A stretch of DNA of 64,000 nt from Prosthecobacter vanneervenii (lineage in GTDB: Bacteria > Verrucomicrobiota > Verrucomicrobiia > Verrucomicrobiales > Verrucomicrobiaceae): NCBI RefSeq assembly GCF_014203095.1, contig NZ_JACHIG010000011.1, positions 124,001-188,000 of the forward strand. The letters run 5' to 3'. The notes under the pieces are model-generated. The model was not told the origin of the DNA, did not search any database, and worked only from the letters and a program-made list of their open reading frames with translations. The position numbers and the translations under genes were made by a program. Each line of letters starts with the position of its first letter. Position 1 is the stretch's first letter. Positions 34,635-42,544 of this stretch are shown one piece after another.

Positions 34635-34755
34635 GCATTTCGCCCAGTTCGTCGCGCCGGTCCGCAAAAAATTGCATGCGCACCGAGCACGCTCTGTGCT
34701 AGGAATCCCGCCCCCGCCGCCTTGCGGCTTGTTTACCCCTCATCAAAAAACCATC

Positions 34756-35970
34756 ATGCCCAAGCAGACCATTCGTGACCTCGACCTCGCCGGAAAACGC
34801 GTTTTTGTGCGCGTTGATTTCAACGTGCCGCTCGAAGAGAAGGACGGCCAGATGGTCATCACCGACGCCACCCGCATCCAGGAGACCCTGCCCACCATCA
34901 ACTTCCTGATCGAAAAGGGTGCCAAGATCATCCTCGCCAGCCATCTGGGCCGTCCCAAGGGACAGCGTGATCCCAAGCAGAGCCTGGCTCCTGTGGCCCC
35001 AGCTCTCAGCGCCTTGATCGGCAGGCCGGTGGCCTTCGCTAGCGACTGCGTCGGCGAAGAAGCCAAGGCCAAGGCCCTCGCGCTGGGCAATGGCGATGTG
35101 CTCCTGCTGGAAAACACCCGCTTCCACGCTGGTGAAGAAAAAAATGACGCCACCCTGGCCAAGGGCATGGCTGAACTCGCCGAAATCTTTGTGAACGACG
35201 CCTTTGGCTCCGCCCACCGCGCGCACAGCTCCACGGCCGGCATTGCCGACTACCTGCCTGCAGTCTCCGGCCTGCTCATGGAGAAGGAGCTCACCTGGCT
35301 GCACGACGAACTCGAAAATCCCGAGCGTCCCTTCGTGGTGATCCTCGGTGGTGCCAAGGTGAACGACAAGATCGGCGTCATCAACCGTCTGCTCGAAAAG
35401 GCGGACAGCATCATCATCGGCGGCGGCATGGCCTACACCTTCCGCAAAATCGTCGAAGGCATCTCCATCGGCAAGAGCCTCTACAAGCCCGAGTGGGAGC
35501 CCATCGCCCAGGCCGCACTGGACAAGGCCAAGGAGCGTGGCGTTAAGATCCTCATCCCGGTGGATGCCATGATCACCGACTCCTTTGACTTCGACACCAA
35601 GAAGCTCGGCAACCTGAAGTTCACCTCCGTCGGCGAAAGCATCCCTGATGGCTGGGAAGGCGTGGACATCGGACCCGAGTCTGTGAAGCTCTTCTCCGAG
35701 GAAATCTCCAAGGCCAAGACGGTCATCTGGAACGGCCCGATGGGCGTGTTTGAAATCAAGGACAGCGCCAAGGGCACCTTCGACGTGGCTGCAGCCGTGG
35801 CGGCCAATTCCAGCGCCAAGACCATCATCGGTGGCGGCGACAGCGTGAAGGCCGTCAAGAAAGCCAAGCTCGGTGACAAGATGACCTTCATCTCAACCGG
35901 CGGTGGCGCCTCCCTCGAACTCCTCGAAGGCAAAGTTCTCCCCGGCGTTGCCTGCCTCAAAGACAAGTAA
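34756..35970 (+). CDS. pgk: Phosphoglycerate kinase
   Basis: This glycolytic enzyme transfers phosphate from 1,3-bisphosphoglycerate to ADP. The ATG at 34756 ([17 protein letters not shown]) gives 404 residues; the open frame runs back to 34624 but overlaps lysR. Motifs are [60 protein letters not shown] and the C-terminal nucleotide site [16 protein letters not shown]. Codon use here is notably regular and rich in C-ending codons, as expected of a highly expressed gene. It is followed closely by tpiA. Confidence 0.97.
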   Translation: MPKQTIRDLDLAGKRVFVRVDFNVPLEEKDGQMVITDATRIQETLPTINFLIEKGAKIILASHLGRPKGQRDPKQSLAPVAPALSALIGRPVAFASDCVGEEAKAKALALGNGDVLLLENTRFHAGEEKNDATLAKGMAELAEIFVNDAFGSAHRAHSSTAGIADYLPAVSGLLMEKELTWLHDELENPERPFVVILGGAKVNDKIGVINRLLEKADSIIIGGGMAYTFRKIVEGISIGKSLYKPEWEPIAQAALDKAKERGVKILIPVDAMITDSFDFDTKKLGNLKFTSVGESIPDGWEGVDIGPESVKLFSEEISKAKTVIWNGPMGVFEIKDSAKGTFDVAAAVAANSSAKTIIGGGDSVKAVKKAKLGDKMTFISTGGGASLELLEGKVLPGVACLKDK

Positions 35971-35980
35971 TTCGAATCGT

Positions 35981-35997
35981 TGTAAACAACTGTAAAC
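35981..35997. repeat. TGTAAAC direct repeat, 10-base period, between pgk and tpiA
   Basis: TGTAAAC occurs at 35981-35987 and again at 35991-35997, exactly ten bases apart, in the 37-base gap ahead of tpiA. GTTGTAAACAAC (35979-35990) is also a small inverted repeat. One helical turn of spacing suggests a protein-binding site, but this is inference. Confidence 0.5.
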
Positions 35998-36007
35998 TTC
36001 CCCTCAT

Positions 36008-36808
36008 ATGGCCTTCGCCCACTTCCGCAAACCCATCATCGCCGCCAACTGGAAAATGCACATGACGCCCCAGGAGACGGATGACTTTCTCCGTTCTTTT
36101 GCCCGTCTGGTGCCAGACAAGGTGCCGGTGCAGATCGTCGTGGCTCCTCCCTTCGTCAGCCTGGCCAAAGCCCAGGATGTGCTCATGAATGCCCGTGAGC
36201 AAAGCGTCGAATTGGCCGCCCAGAACATGAGCGCCCAGCCTGCCGGTGCCTTCACCGGAGAGATCAGCGCACGCATGATCAAGGAGTGTGGCTGCAGACA
36301 CGTCATCCTCGGCCACAGCGAGCGCCGCAGCCTCTACGGAGAGACCAACGCCATCGTGAACGCCAAGGTGCTCGCGGCTCTTGAGGCCCGTCTGCATCCG
36401 ATCCTCTGCATTGGTGAAACCCTCGCCGAGCGTGACAACGGGCAGATTGAGCAGGTGCTCGGCAGTCAGCTTCGCGAGTCCCTCGCTGAAGTTGGCCCCC
36501 GCCGCATCACCGACTGTGTCATCGCTTATGAGCCCGTCTGGGCCATCGGCACCGGCCGCACCGCCAGCCCTGAGCAGGCACAGGAAGCCCACGCCTTCAC
36601 CCGTCAGGTGCTCGGAGAGCTCTTCGGTGAAGATGTCGCCGCCAAGATCCGCATCCAGTACGGTGGCAGCGTGAAGCCCGGCAACATGGCCGAACTTATC
36701 AGCCAGAAGGACGTGGACGGCGCTCTCGTGGGCGGTGCCAGCCTGGAACCCGGAAGCTTCTGGGAAATCTGCCGTGCTGCCATCGACTGGACGAACGCCA
36801 ACATGTAG
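36008..36808 (+). CDS. tpiA: Triosephosphate isomerase
   Basis: This enzyme interconverts dihydroxyacetone phosphate and glyceraldehyde 3-phosphate. The 266-residue protein keeps all catalytic parts: KPIIAANWKMHMT (Lys of NWK), VILGHSERRSLYGE (His), IAYEPVWAIGTGRTAS (catalytic Glu and loop 6), and IQYGGSVKPGN (phosphate loop). It lies 37 bases downstream of pgk, a common glycolytic pairing. Confidence 0.97.
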   Translation: MAFAHFRKPIIAANWKMHMTPQETDDFLRSFARLVPDKVPVQIVVAPPFVSLAKAQDVLMNAREQSVELAAQNMSAQPAGAFTGEISARMIKECGCRHVILGHSERRSLYGETNAIVNAKVLAALEARLHPILCIGETLAERDNGQIEQVLGSQLRESLAEVGPRRITDCVIAYEPVWAIGTGRTASPEQAQEAHAFTRQVLGELFGEDVAAKIRIQYGGSVKPGNMAELISQKDVDGALVGGASLEPGSFWEICRAAIDWTNANM

Positions 36809-36844
36809 TGCTCGTAGCTACATTTTCGAATAGTCTTGTAAGCG

Positions 36845-36890
36845 TTTGTCGCATTTGTCCATAATTGGGCAAATGCGACGAATCATTTTT
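36845..36890 (+). terminator. Long hairpin with T-run after tpiA, overlapping next start codon
   Basis: Left arm 36845-36861 and right arm 36866-36882 can pair over 17 bases around a TAAT loop. Two positions are U-G wobbles and the rest are Watson-Crick, including the 10-bp perfect core GTCGCATTTG / CAAATGCGAC. TCA and then five T (36886-36890) follow. It has the form of an intrinsic terminator for tpiA, but the ATG of the next gene (36873-36875) lies inside the right arm. Confidence 0.65.
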
Positions 36891-38252
36891 GCGGTTCTTC
36901 TTTTGAGCCTGACGGCTTTGCAGGTTCACGCACAGTCATCATGGAAGGCTGGCGCAGCCGATGCAGACATCACTCCGAACTATCCGGTGCGTCTCAGCGG
37001 TTACGGCAGCCGCACGACTGAGTATGAAAAAGTGGCGCAGCGTCTGCATGCAAACGCCTTGGTTGTGCAATGGCAGGATGACAAGCCCGCAGTCATTGTC
37101 AGTGTGGACAATTGCGGTGTGCCTGCTGCAGTGCGCACTGAAGTTCTCAAACGCCTCGCCGCCGCTGGTAGAGTGGTGGCGGACGAGCGCCTGGCTCTGC
37201 ATTCGACTCACACTCACTGCGCCCCTATGCTCACAGGCGTGCTGCCATTTCTCTTTGGCGCAGACTTGCCTGCAGATCAGGTGCAGCGCATCGCACGCTA
37301 TACCGAAGACCTAACCTCGCACATCGTCAGCATTATCCTAAAAGCCTGGGACAAGATGGAGCCTGCCAGGCTGGAATGGAGCGTGGGCAAAGTTTACTTC
37401 GCATTCAACAGGCGGCTGAAAACCGACAAGGGGTTTCAAAACATGCAGAACTTCAGCGGGCCGACAGATCGTGCTCTGCCTGTGCTCTGTGTCAGGTCCG
37501 CAGACGGGAAAAAGCTCATCGCCACGCACGCCAGTTATGCCTGCCACTGCACTACGCTCGGCATGAATGAGATCCACGGAGACTGGGCGGGGCTGGCGCA
37601 TGAAGAACTGGAACTGCGCTTCCCTGAATCCGTTTGCCTCATCGCCATCGGCTGCGGGGCAGATCAAAATCCATACCCGAGAAAAGAGAGTCGCTTTGCC
37701 ATGGATCATGGCGTCACCATTGCCAAAGAAATCGTGCGTCTCATCAACAACCCAATGCAGCCTCTGAATGGCCCTCTAAGCTGCGCTCATCAGGAGGTAA
37801 TGCTGCCTTTCGACAAACCACTCACCCTGGAGGAGTGGAAAGCCAAGGCGGCGGACTCCAACAAGTGGACGGCCTATCACGCCAAAAAGCATCTGGAGAT
37901 GCTCGAGCGTGGAGAAAAGATTCCACCGGCCCTGCCTTATGACATTCAGGTCTGGAACTACGGCAACTCCCTGCTGACGATCAATCTGCCAGGAGAGGTG
38001 GTGGTGGACTACAGCCTGCGCTTCAAACGCGAGTACGATCCCGCCCGCACTTGGGTGAACGGCTACACCAATGACGTGCCCTGCTACATCCCCTCACAGC
38101 GAGTCTGGGAAGAAGGAGGTTACGAGGCCGGCGGTGCCATGATCTATTATGGCCGCCCCAATCGTTTTGCGCCGGGCATCGAAAACATCATCGCTGCCAC
38201 GGTGAAGCAGCTCGTGCCCAAAGGCTTTACGGCTCCTGCCGCGGCCAATTAA
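36873..38252 (+). CDS. Ceramidase-like secreted protein (neutral/alkaline non-lysosomal ceramidase domain)
   Basis: The ATG at 36873 (MRRIIFAVLLLSLTALQVHA) gives 459 residues and a signal peptide; a TTG at 36846 would add nine residues. Family-type features are WKAGAADADITPNYPV at the mature start, HSTHTHCAPML (metal-binding His pair), and THASYACHCTTL where the other His is expected, followed by IHGDWAGLAHEEL. It is shorter than the homologue at 1-2782 and lacks the LamG part. The substrate is unknown. The last four bases overlap the convergent methyltransferase gene. Confidence 0.8.
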   Translation: MRRIIFAVLLLSLTALQVHAQSSWKAGAADADITPNYPVRLSGYGSRTTEYEKVAQRLHANALVVQWQDDKPAVIVSVDNCGVPAAVRTEVLKRLAAAGRVVADERLALHSTHTHCAPMLTGVLPFLFGADLPADQVQRIARYTEDLTSHIVSIILKAWDKMEPARLEWSVGKVYFAFNRRLKTDKGFQNMQNFSGPTDRALPVLCVRSADGKKLIATHASYACHCTTLGMNEIHGDWAGLAHEELELRFPESVCLIAIGCGADQNPYPRKESRFAMDHGVTIAKEIVRLINNPMQPLNGPLSCAHQEVMLPFDKPLTLEEWKAKAADSNKWTAYHAKKHLEMLERGEKIPPALPYDIQVWNYGNSLLTINLPGEVVVDYSLRFKREYDPARTWVNGYTNDVPCYIPSQRVWEEGGYEAGGAMIYYGRPNRFAPGIENIIAATVKQLVPKGFTAPAAAN

Positions 38253-38824
38253 TGCCGCTTCAGCACGCGGAGACACTCACGCTCCTCGCGGCCTGGGTAG
38301 GCCTTGGCTGGGATGCAGCTTTCCAGCACTTCAAAGCGCGGGGCAAACAGGCCGCTGAGCTCGTCTTGGGTGATCCCAAACGGCGGCCCGCTTTCACCAG
38401 GATCCATTTCCGGATTGATGAAAAACACTCCGATGAGCAGTCCTCCAGGCTTCAGCAGTCCAGCCACGGCATCCCGGTATTTGGTTCGCCATTCCGGCGG
38501 CAATGCACATAGGCAGGTATGCTCCACGATGGCGTCGTACTCTCCACGAAATTCAAACAGATCCGCGCATACAAAACGCTCTGCCAACTGCGGGTAGTGC
38601 GCCCTGGCGCGTTCCACCGCCAGTGGGGCGATGTCGAGCCCGTGTGCATCAATCCCGCGTGACACCAGATGCGCCACATCATGACCCGCGCCGCATCCTG
38701 GCACCAGCACGCGGCCGGTGAGGGTGTTGTTCTCCAGCCATTCCACTAAAGGCGGTGCAGGCAGTCCCTTGTCCCACGGGGTGAAGTTCTCTTGATACGC
38801 TTGGTTCCAGTCGGTGATGTTCAC
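38249..38824 (-). CDS. TPMT-family SAM-dependent methyltransferase
   Basis: The 191-residue protein starts at GTG 38824, which shares one base with the upstream gene's TAG (TAGTG), so it is probably coupled. It has the thiopurine methyltransferase-like layout: W..AYQENFTPWDKGLPAPPL, motif I VLVPGCGAGHDVAHLVSRG, then HGLDIAPLAVERAR and EHTCLCALPPEWRTKY. The C-terminal part PPFGITQDELSGLF is also family-typical. Bacterial members act on thiols, selenium or halide compounds; which applies here is unknown. Confidence 0.88.
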   Translation of the reverse strand: MNITDWNQAYQENFTPWDKGLPAPPLVEWLENNTLTGRVLVPGCGAGHDVAHLVSRGIDAHGLDIAPLAVERARAHYPQLAERFVCADLFEFRGEYDAIVEHTCLCALPPEWRTKYRDAVAGLLKPGGLLIGVFFINPEMDPGESGPPFGITQDELSGLFAPRFEVLESCIPAKAYPGREERECLRVLKRH

Positions 38825-39348
38825 TACGGTTGTTTCTCTTTCTCGTGCTTGATTACGCCTTCCAGCGTCGTCTGGCCTGCATCTCCGGTGAAGGTCACCT
38901 TGCTTTCGATCACATCTTTCGCCTCTCCTGTGCCCGCAAACGCTTCGGTGATGGTGATGCTGCTCTGGCCGCTGCCGGTGATGGCTTTCAGCTCAAACGT
39001 AAGGTTCACTTCAGACACATGGCCTTCGAAATGGATGTTTTGGGATCCATCGGCACCGGTCAGATTGGCCTCGTAGCTGTCGGCACCCTCGTTATAGGTG
39101 ATGGTCCACTGAAATGGCTGAGTGTCTCCATTGATGGTTCGCGTGCCTCTGATCACAAAGGAGTTGTCGCCATCCGCGCTACCCGTCCATTCCTCCTTGA
39201 TGTCCAGAGTGTTGTTGTTCTCCCCCTTCAGCTCCCCCGCCGCCTTCCAGGTGCCGATGTAGTGCTTGAACAGCGGGTTCATGCCAAGGTCCTTGGCGCT
39301 GAGGCTGGCGCATGCCAGCAGGCACAGGGAGGCGAGCAGTGTTTTCAT
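38824..39348 (-). CDS. Secreted hypothetical protein
   Basis: The 174-residue protein has a signal peptide (MKTLLASLCLLACASLSA). The mature part is a beta-rich single domain: FKHYIGTWKAAGELKGENN, FVIRGTRTINGDTQPFQWT, YEANLTGADGSQNIHFEG. This pattern recalls DUF1579-like lipocalin-type proteins, but I cannot assign it firmly. It starts inside the stop of the DUF1501 gene (ATGA) and ends in the methyltransferase start (TAGTG), so three genes form one coupled unit. Confidence 0.75.
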   Translation of the reverse strand: MKTLLASLCLLACASLSAKDLGMNPLFKHYIGTWKAAGELKGENNNTLDIKEEWTGSADGDNSFVIRGTRTINGDTQPFQWTITYNEGADSYEANLTGADGSQNIHFEGHVSEVNLTFELKAITGSGQSSITITEAFAGTGEAKDVIESKVTFTGDAGQTTLEGVIKHEKEKQP

Positions 39349-40742
39349 GCGATGATCTCCTGAATGACTTTGCCGTAGCTGATCGGCACAGGGCGGTTCA
39401 CCACATCGCGCACCTCAGTGTCCGGCTGGATGCCCAGCAGATGATACATCGTGGCGGCCAGATCATCCGGCTTCACCGGTTTATCCGCAGGATGCTCCCC
39501 GTTTTTGTCAGAGGCACCGTGCACATAGCCACGTTTCACACCGCCGCCTGCCAGCAGGGCCGTGTAGCACTGCGGCCAGTGATCGCGTGACACGTTCTTG
39601 TTGATCTTGGGCGTGCGGCCAAACTCTCCCACCCACACCACCAGTGTCTCATCCAGCAGGCCTCGCTCATCGAGATCCGTCAGGAAGGTCGGAAGCGTCT
39701 GCTCGGTGATGGGCAGGTGATATTTCTCAATGATCGGGAACATGCGCGTGTCATTGAAGCCGTGTGTGTCCCATCCTCCTTCGGTGGTGCTTTGTCCGCC
39801 GATGCCCTGGGCAAAGTTCACCGTCACAAACTTGACGCCCGCCTCCACCAGCCGCCGCGCCAGCAGCAGGCTTTGCCCATAGGGCGTGCGACCATAGCCG
39901 TCGCGTACCTTGTCAGGCTCCTTGGTCAGGTCAAAGGCAGCACGCAGCTTCTCGCTGTGCAGCATGGCCAGCGCTTTGTCATAGTAGCTTTCGATGCCTC
40001 GCGCCTCGGCGGAGTAGTCCAGCAGCCGGGTCTGTGAATCCACCAGCTTCTGCAGCTCGCGTCGTGCGTTCAGGCGCTCAAAGCTCACCCCGCTGGGCAG
40101 GCTCAGCTCCGGCAGTGCAAAACCCGCCGCGCTGGGATCTCGCAGCACGATGAAGGGATCGTGCTCTTTCCCCAGAAAGCTCCCGCGTTGTCCAGGCGTT
40201 ACCGAGCCGTCGCTCACGATGTAGGGAAAGGTGGCCGAAGTCGGGATCTCCCCTCTTAACGGTGCTATCTTGTCCACCACGGAGGAGTAGGCGGGGAAGA
40301 GGTCCGGGGAATCCTTCAGCCGCTGGTCATCGCTCGGCGGGGCGTGGCCGCTCAGCGCATAATAACCGGCGCTGTTGTGATTCTTCATCGTGTGATGCAC
40401 GGACCTCACCAGTGTCACCTTGTCCATCACCTTGGCTGTCTTTGGCAGCTTCTCAGACACCCAGATGCCGTCGGCGCTGGACTTGATCGGCTTGTGAAAG
40501 CCGCGAATGCCCTCAGGTGCATCCGGCTTCATGTCAAAGGTCTCCAGATGGCTGGGACCGCCCCACTGAAAGCAGAAGATCACCGACTTGGCGCGTGCCA
40601 CCAGCTTGTCCATTCCCTGGTTTTCCAGACCATGGAGAAAGCGCGGCATCGTCAGCCCAAACATCCCCAGTCCGCCGGCGGAAAGAAGCTGGCGGCGGCT
40701 GATTCGGGTGCAGGCACCCGTGGGATTGAAAGGAGAAGCCAT
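39345..40742 (-). CDS. DUF1501 family Tat-exported protein
   Basis: The ATG at 40742 (MASPFNPTGACTRISRRQLL) gives 465 residues. A twin-arginine-type signal (ISRRQLLSAGGLGMFGLTM) is present. The DUF1501 core resembles alkaline-phosphatase-like/sulfatase-fold proteins: SVIFCFQWGGPSHLETFDMK, HHTMKNHNSAGYYALSG, GGWDTHGFNDTRMF, LVVWVGEFGRTPKINK and DHWPQCYTALLAGGG. In Planctomycetes and Verrucomicrobia such genes usually follow a DUF1549/DUF1553 cytochrome-like gene; none is adjacent here. The function is unknown. The frame extends upstream to 40988 without similarity. Confidence 0.92.
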   Translation of the reverse strand: MASPFNPTGACTRISRRQLLSAGGLGMFGLTMPRFLHGLENQGMDKLVARAKSVIFCFQWGGPSHLETFDMKPDAPEGIRGFHKPIKSSADGIWVSEKLPKTAKVMDKVTLVRSVHHTMKNHNSAGYYALSGHAPPSDDQRLKDSPDLFPAYSSVVDKIAPLRGEIPTSATFPYIVSDGSVTPGQRGSFLGKEHDPFIVLRDPSAAGFALPELSLPSGVSFERLNARRELQKLVDSQTRLLDYSAEARGIESYYDKALAMLHSEKLRAAFDLTKEPDKVRDGYGRTPYGQSLLLARRLVEAGVKFVTVNFAQGIGGQSTTEGGWDTHGFNDTRMFPIIEKYHLPITEQTLPTFLTDLDERGLLDETLVVWVGEFGRTPKINKNVSRDHWPQCYTALLAGGGVKRGYVHGASDKNGEHPADKPVKPDDLAATMYHLLGIQPDTEVRDVVNRPVPISYGKVIQEIIA

Positions 40743-40830
40743 GCAGAGAATCAAACGTGGCACAGCATGCCGCACTTTCTGCGCTCTGCCAGCACTTGCG
40801 GGGGGCTGGCCAGCGATGTATCCGCAAGGC

Positions 40831-41406
40831 ATGCCCAACCTCACCACCCCCACCGGATTCAAAGAATGGTCCTTCGTCTGCGATGCCCTCGTGCAGGGCC
40901 GCCTCAGCATCATTCTGCGCAAAGGGGGCATCCATGAAGGCCGCGGCGGCTTTGAGTGGAAGCACCGCCAGTTCTTCCTCTTTCCCACTTGGTTTCACAA
41001 TCAGGCTGAAAAGCTGAACTGGGTTCCGGAAAACACTCAGCGCGACTTTCCGCCCGAGGAACAGCGCACCACCGTGGACATCGACGGCTGCGCCACACTG
41101 GAGCAGGTCTGGAAGGTCACAGACTGGGACAAGGTGTCCGCCCTGGCCCCGCTGCACATCTGGAATGAGGACGTGGTAAAAGAGCGCTTTGTCTATGACG
41201 ACGAGAGCTGCCTGCACATCGCCCTCGTGCGTGCCTACAAGCTGCCGCAGAACTGGCACTTCCCTTATGCCAAGAGCTACGGCGGCTGCCGCTCCTGGAT
41301 CACTCTGCCGGAGGAAGGCCTCCCTCTGGCCGCTGCGGCCACTCCTGCGCTGAGCGACGAAGCTTTTGCCGATGTTTCTGCGAAGTTGAAAGCGATCTTG
41401 GGCTAG
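40831..41406 (+). CDS. DUF1802 family protein
   Basis: The 191-residue protein starts at ATG 40831 (MPNLTTPTGFKEW). An upstream open frame to 40588 overlaps the DUF1501 gene on the other strand and is not similar to the family. DUF1802 features are FKEWSFVCDALVQG, LSIILRKGGIHEGRGGFEW and FFLFPTWFHNQAEKL. No function is established for the family. It is divergent from the DUF1501 gene and 15 bases upstream of alr, so the two may share a transcript. Confidence 0.82.
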   Translation: MPNLTTPTGFKEWSFVCDALVQGRLSIILRKGGIHEGRGGFEWKHRQFFLFPTWFHNQAEKLNWVPENTQRDFPPEEQRTTVDIDGCATLEQVWKVTDWDKVSALAPLHIWNEDVVKERFVYDDESCLHIALVRAYKLPQNWHFPYAKSYGGCRSWITLPEEGLPLAAAATPALSDEAFADVSAKLKAILG

Positions 41407-41421
41407 TCGAGTGTCACCCAC

Positions 41422-42543
41422 TTGAACCCAGCCGACGCCATCCGCCCAGCCCACGTCGAGGTCAGCCTCGGCGCCATCGCGCAGAACTATGACGCCATCC
41501 GCGCCCACGTGGGCACGGCGCAGGTCATGCCTGTGGTCAAGGCCAACGCCTACGGCCACGGCCTCGTGGAGGTGGCGCGGCACCTTATGACTCATGGCGC
41601 GCCATGCCTCGGTGTGGCCCTTCTTGAAGAAGCCATTGTCTTGCGCCAGGCGGGCGTCACCATTCCCATCCTCGTCTTTGGCGGTGTTGCTACACGGCAG
41701 ATCCCGCAGTTCATCGAGCATGGCCTGATGATGGCCGCCTCCTCCATCGACAAACTGCGGCAGATTGATGAAGCCGCCGCCGCAGTGAAAACGAAGGCCC
41801 GTGTGCATCTGAAAATCGACACCGGCATGGAGCGCATCGGCGTCCATTGGTACAGCGCGGAGAAGCTTCTGGAGGCCAGCCTCCAATTTTCCAATGTGGA
41901 GGTGGCAGGCATCTACTCCCACTTTGCCAGCTCGGACGATTCCGATCTCTCCGCCGCCAGAGAGCAGCTTTCGCGCTTCCTTGAAGTCCTCGAGTTTTAC
42001 CCCAAACACGGACTGCAGCCGCCACTGCGCCACATCGCCAATTCCGGCGGCATCCTGCAATTGCCGGAGAGCCACCTCGATCTCGTGCGCCCGGGCATCA
42101 TGCTCTACGGCGTTTATCCTTCCAAGGAAACACTCCGCACGGTTCCACTGACTTCGGCCCTCAGCTGGAAATCCCAGGTTGTGTTTTTCAAAGTGGTCCA
42201 ACCGGGCAGCCCGGTGAGCTACGGCGGCACCTGGCGCAGCGACCATCAGGTGCGCGTCGTCACAGTGCCCGTCGGTTATGGAGACGGTTATTTCCGCGCC
42301 CTCTCCAATCGCGGCTCAGTGCTCATTCGTGGACAGCGTCACCCCATCGTCGGCCGGGTGTGCATGGACCAGTTCATGGTGAACCTGGAATGGGGCACCG
42401 CCTATAATGGCGATGTCGTCACCCTCATCGGCAGTGATGGCGCTGAAACCATCACCGCCCAGGATGTGGCAGATGCGGCCGGCACCATCGCCTATGAGGT
42501 GCTGACCAACATCAACTCACGCGTGCCTCGCGTGTATCTCTGA
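41422..42543 (+). CDS. alr: Alanine racemase
   Basis: This PLP enzyme makes D-alanine for peptidoglycan. The 373-residue protein starts at TTG 41422; no ATG fits before HVEVSLGAIAQNYDAIR. The PLP lysine is K40 in VVKANAYGHG. Other motifs are KIDTGMERIGVHW, YSHFASSDDSD, RPGIMLYGVYP, SYGGTW (the other catalytic base Tyr region) and VCMDQFMVNL. It converges on sufD with a single base between the stops. Confidence 0.95.
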   Translation: MNPADAIRPAHVEVSLGAIAQNYDAIRAHVGTAQVMPVVKANAYGHGLVEVARHLMTHGAPCLGVALLEEAIVLRQAGVTIPILVFGGVATRQIPQFIEHGLMMAASSIDKLRQIDEAAAAVKTKARVHLKIDTGMERIGVHWYSAEKLLEASLQFSNVEVAGIYSHFASSDDSDLSAAREQLSRFLEVLEFYPKHGLQPPLRHIANSGGILQLPESHLDLVRPGIMLYGVYPSKETLRTVPLTSALSWKSQVVFFKVVQPGSPVSYGGTWRSDHQVRVVTVPVGYGDGYFRALSNRGSVLIRGQRHPIVGRVCMDQFMVNLEWGTAYNGDVVTLIGSDGAETITAQDVADAAGTIAYEVLTNINSRVPRVYL

Positions 42544-42544
42544 C

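Noticed and set aside
34672..34702. TTGCAT...TGCTAG as a pgk promoter
   Set aside because: The spacing is 19 bases and the -10 match is poor; a promoter is expected there, but these boxes are not convincing.
40534..42246. Long open frame on the minus strand opposite alr and the DUF1802 gene
   Set aside because: It is opposite alr with its intact PLP and catalytic motifs, and it reads as His/Gly/Asp-rich antisense sequence without domains.
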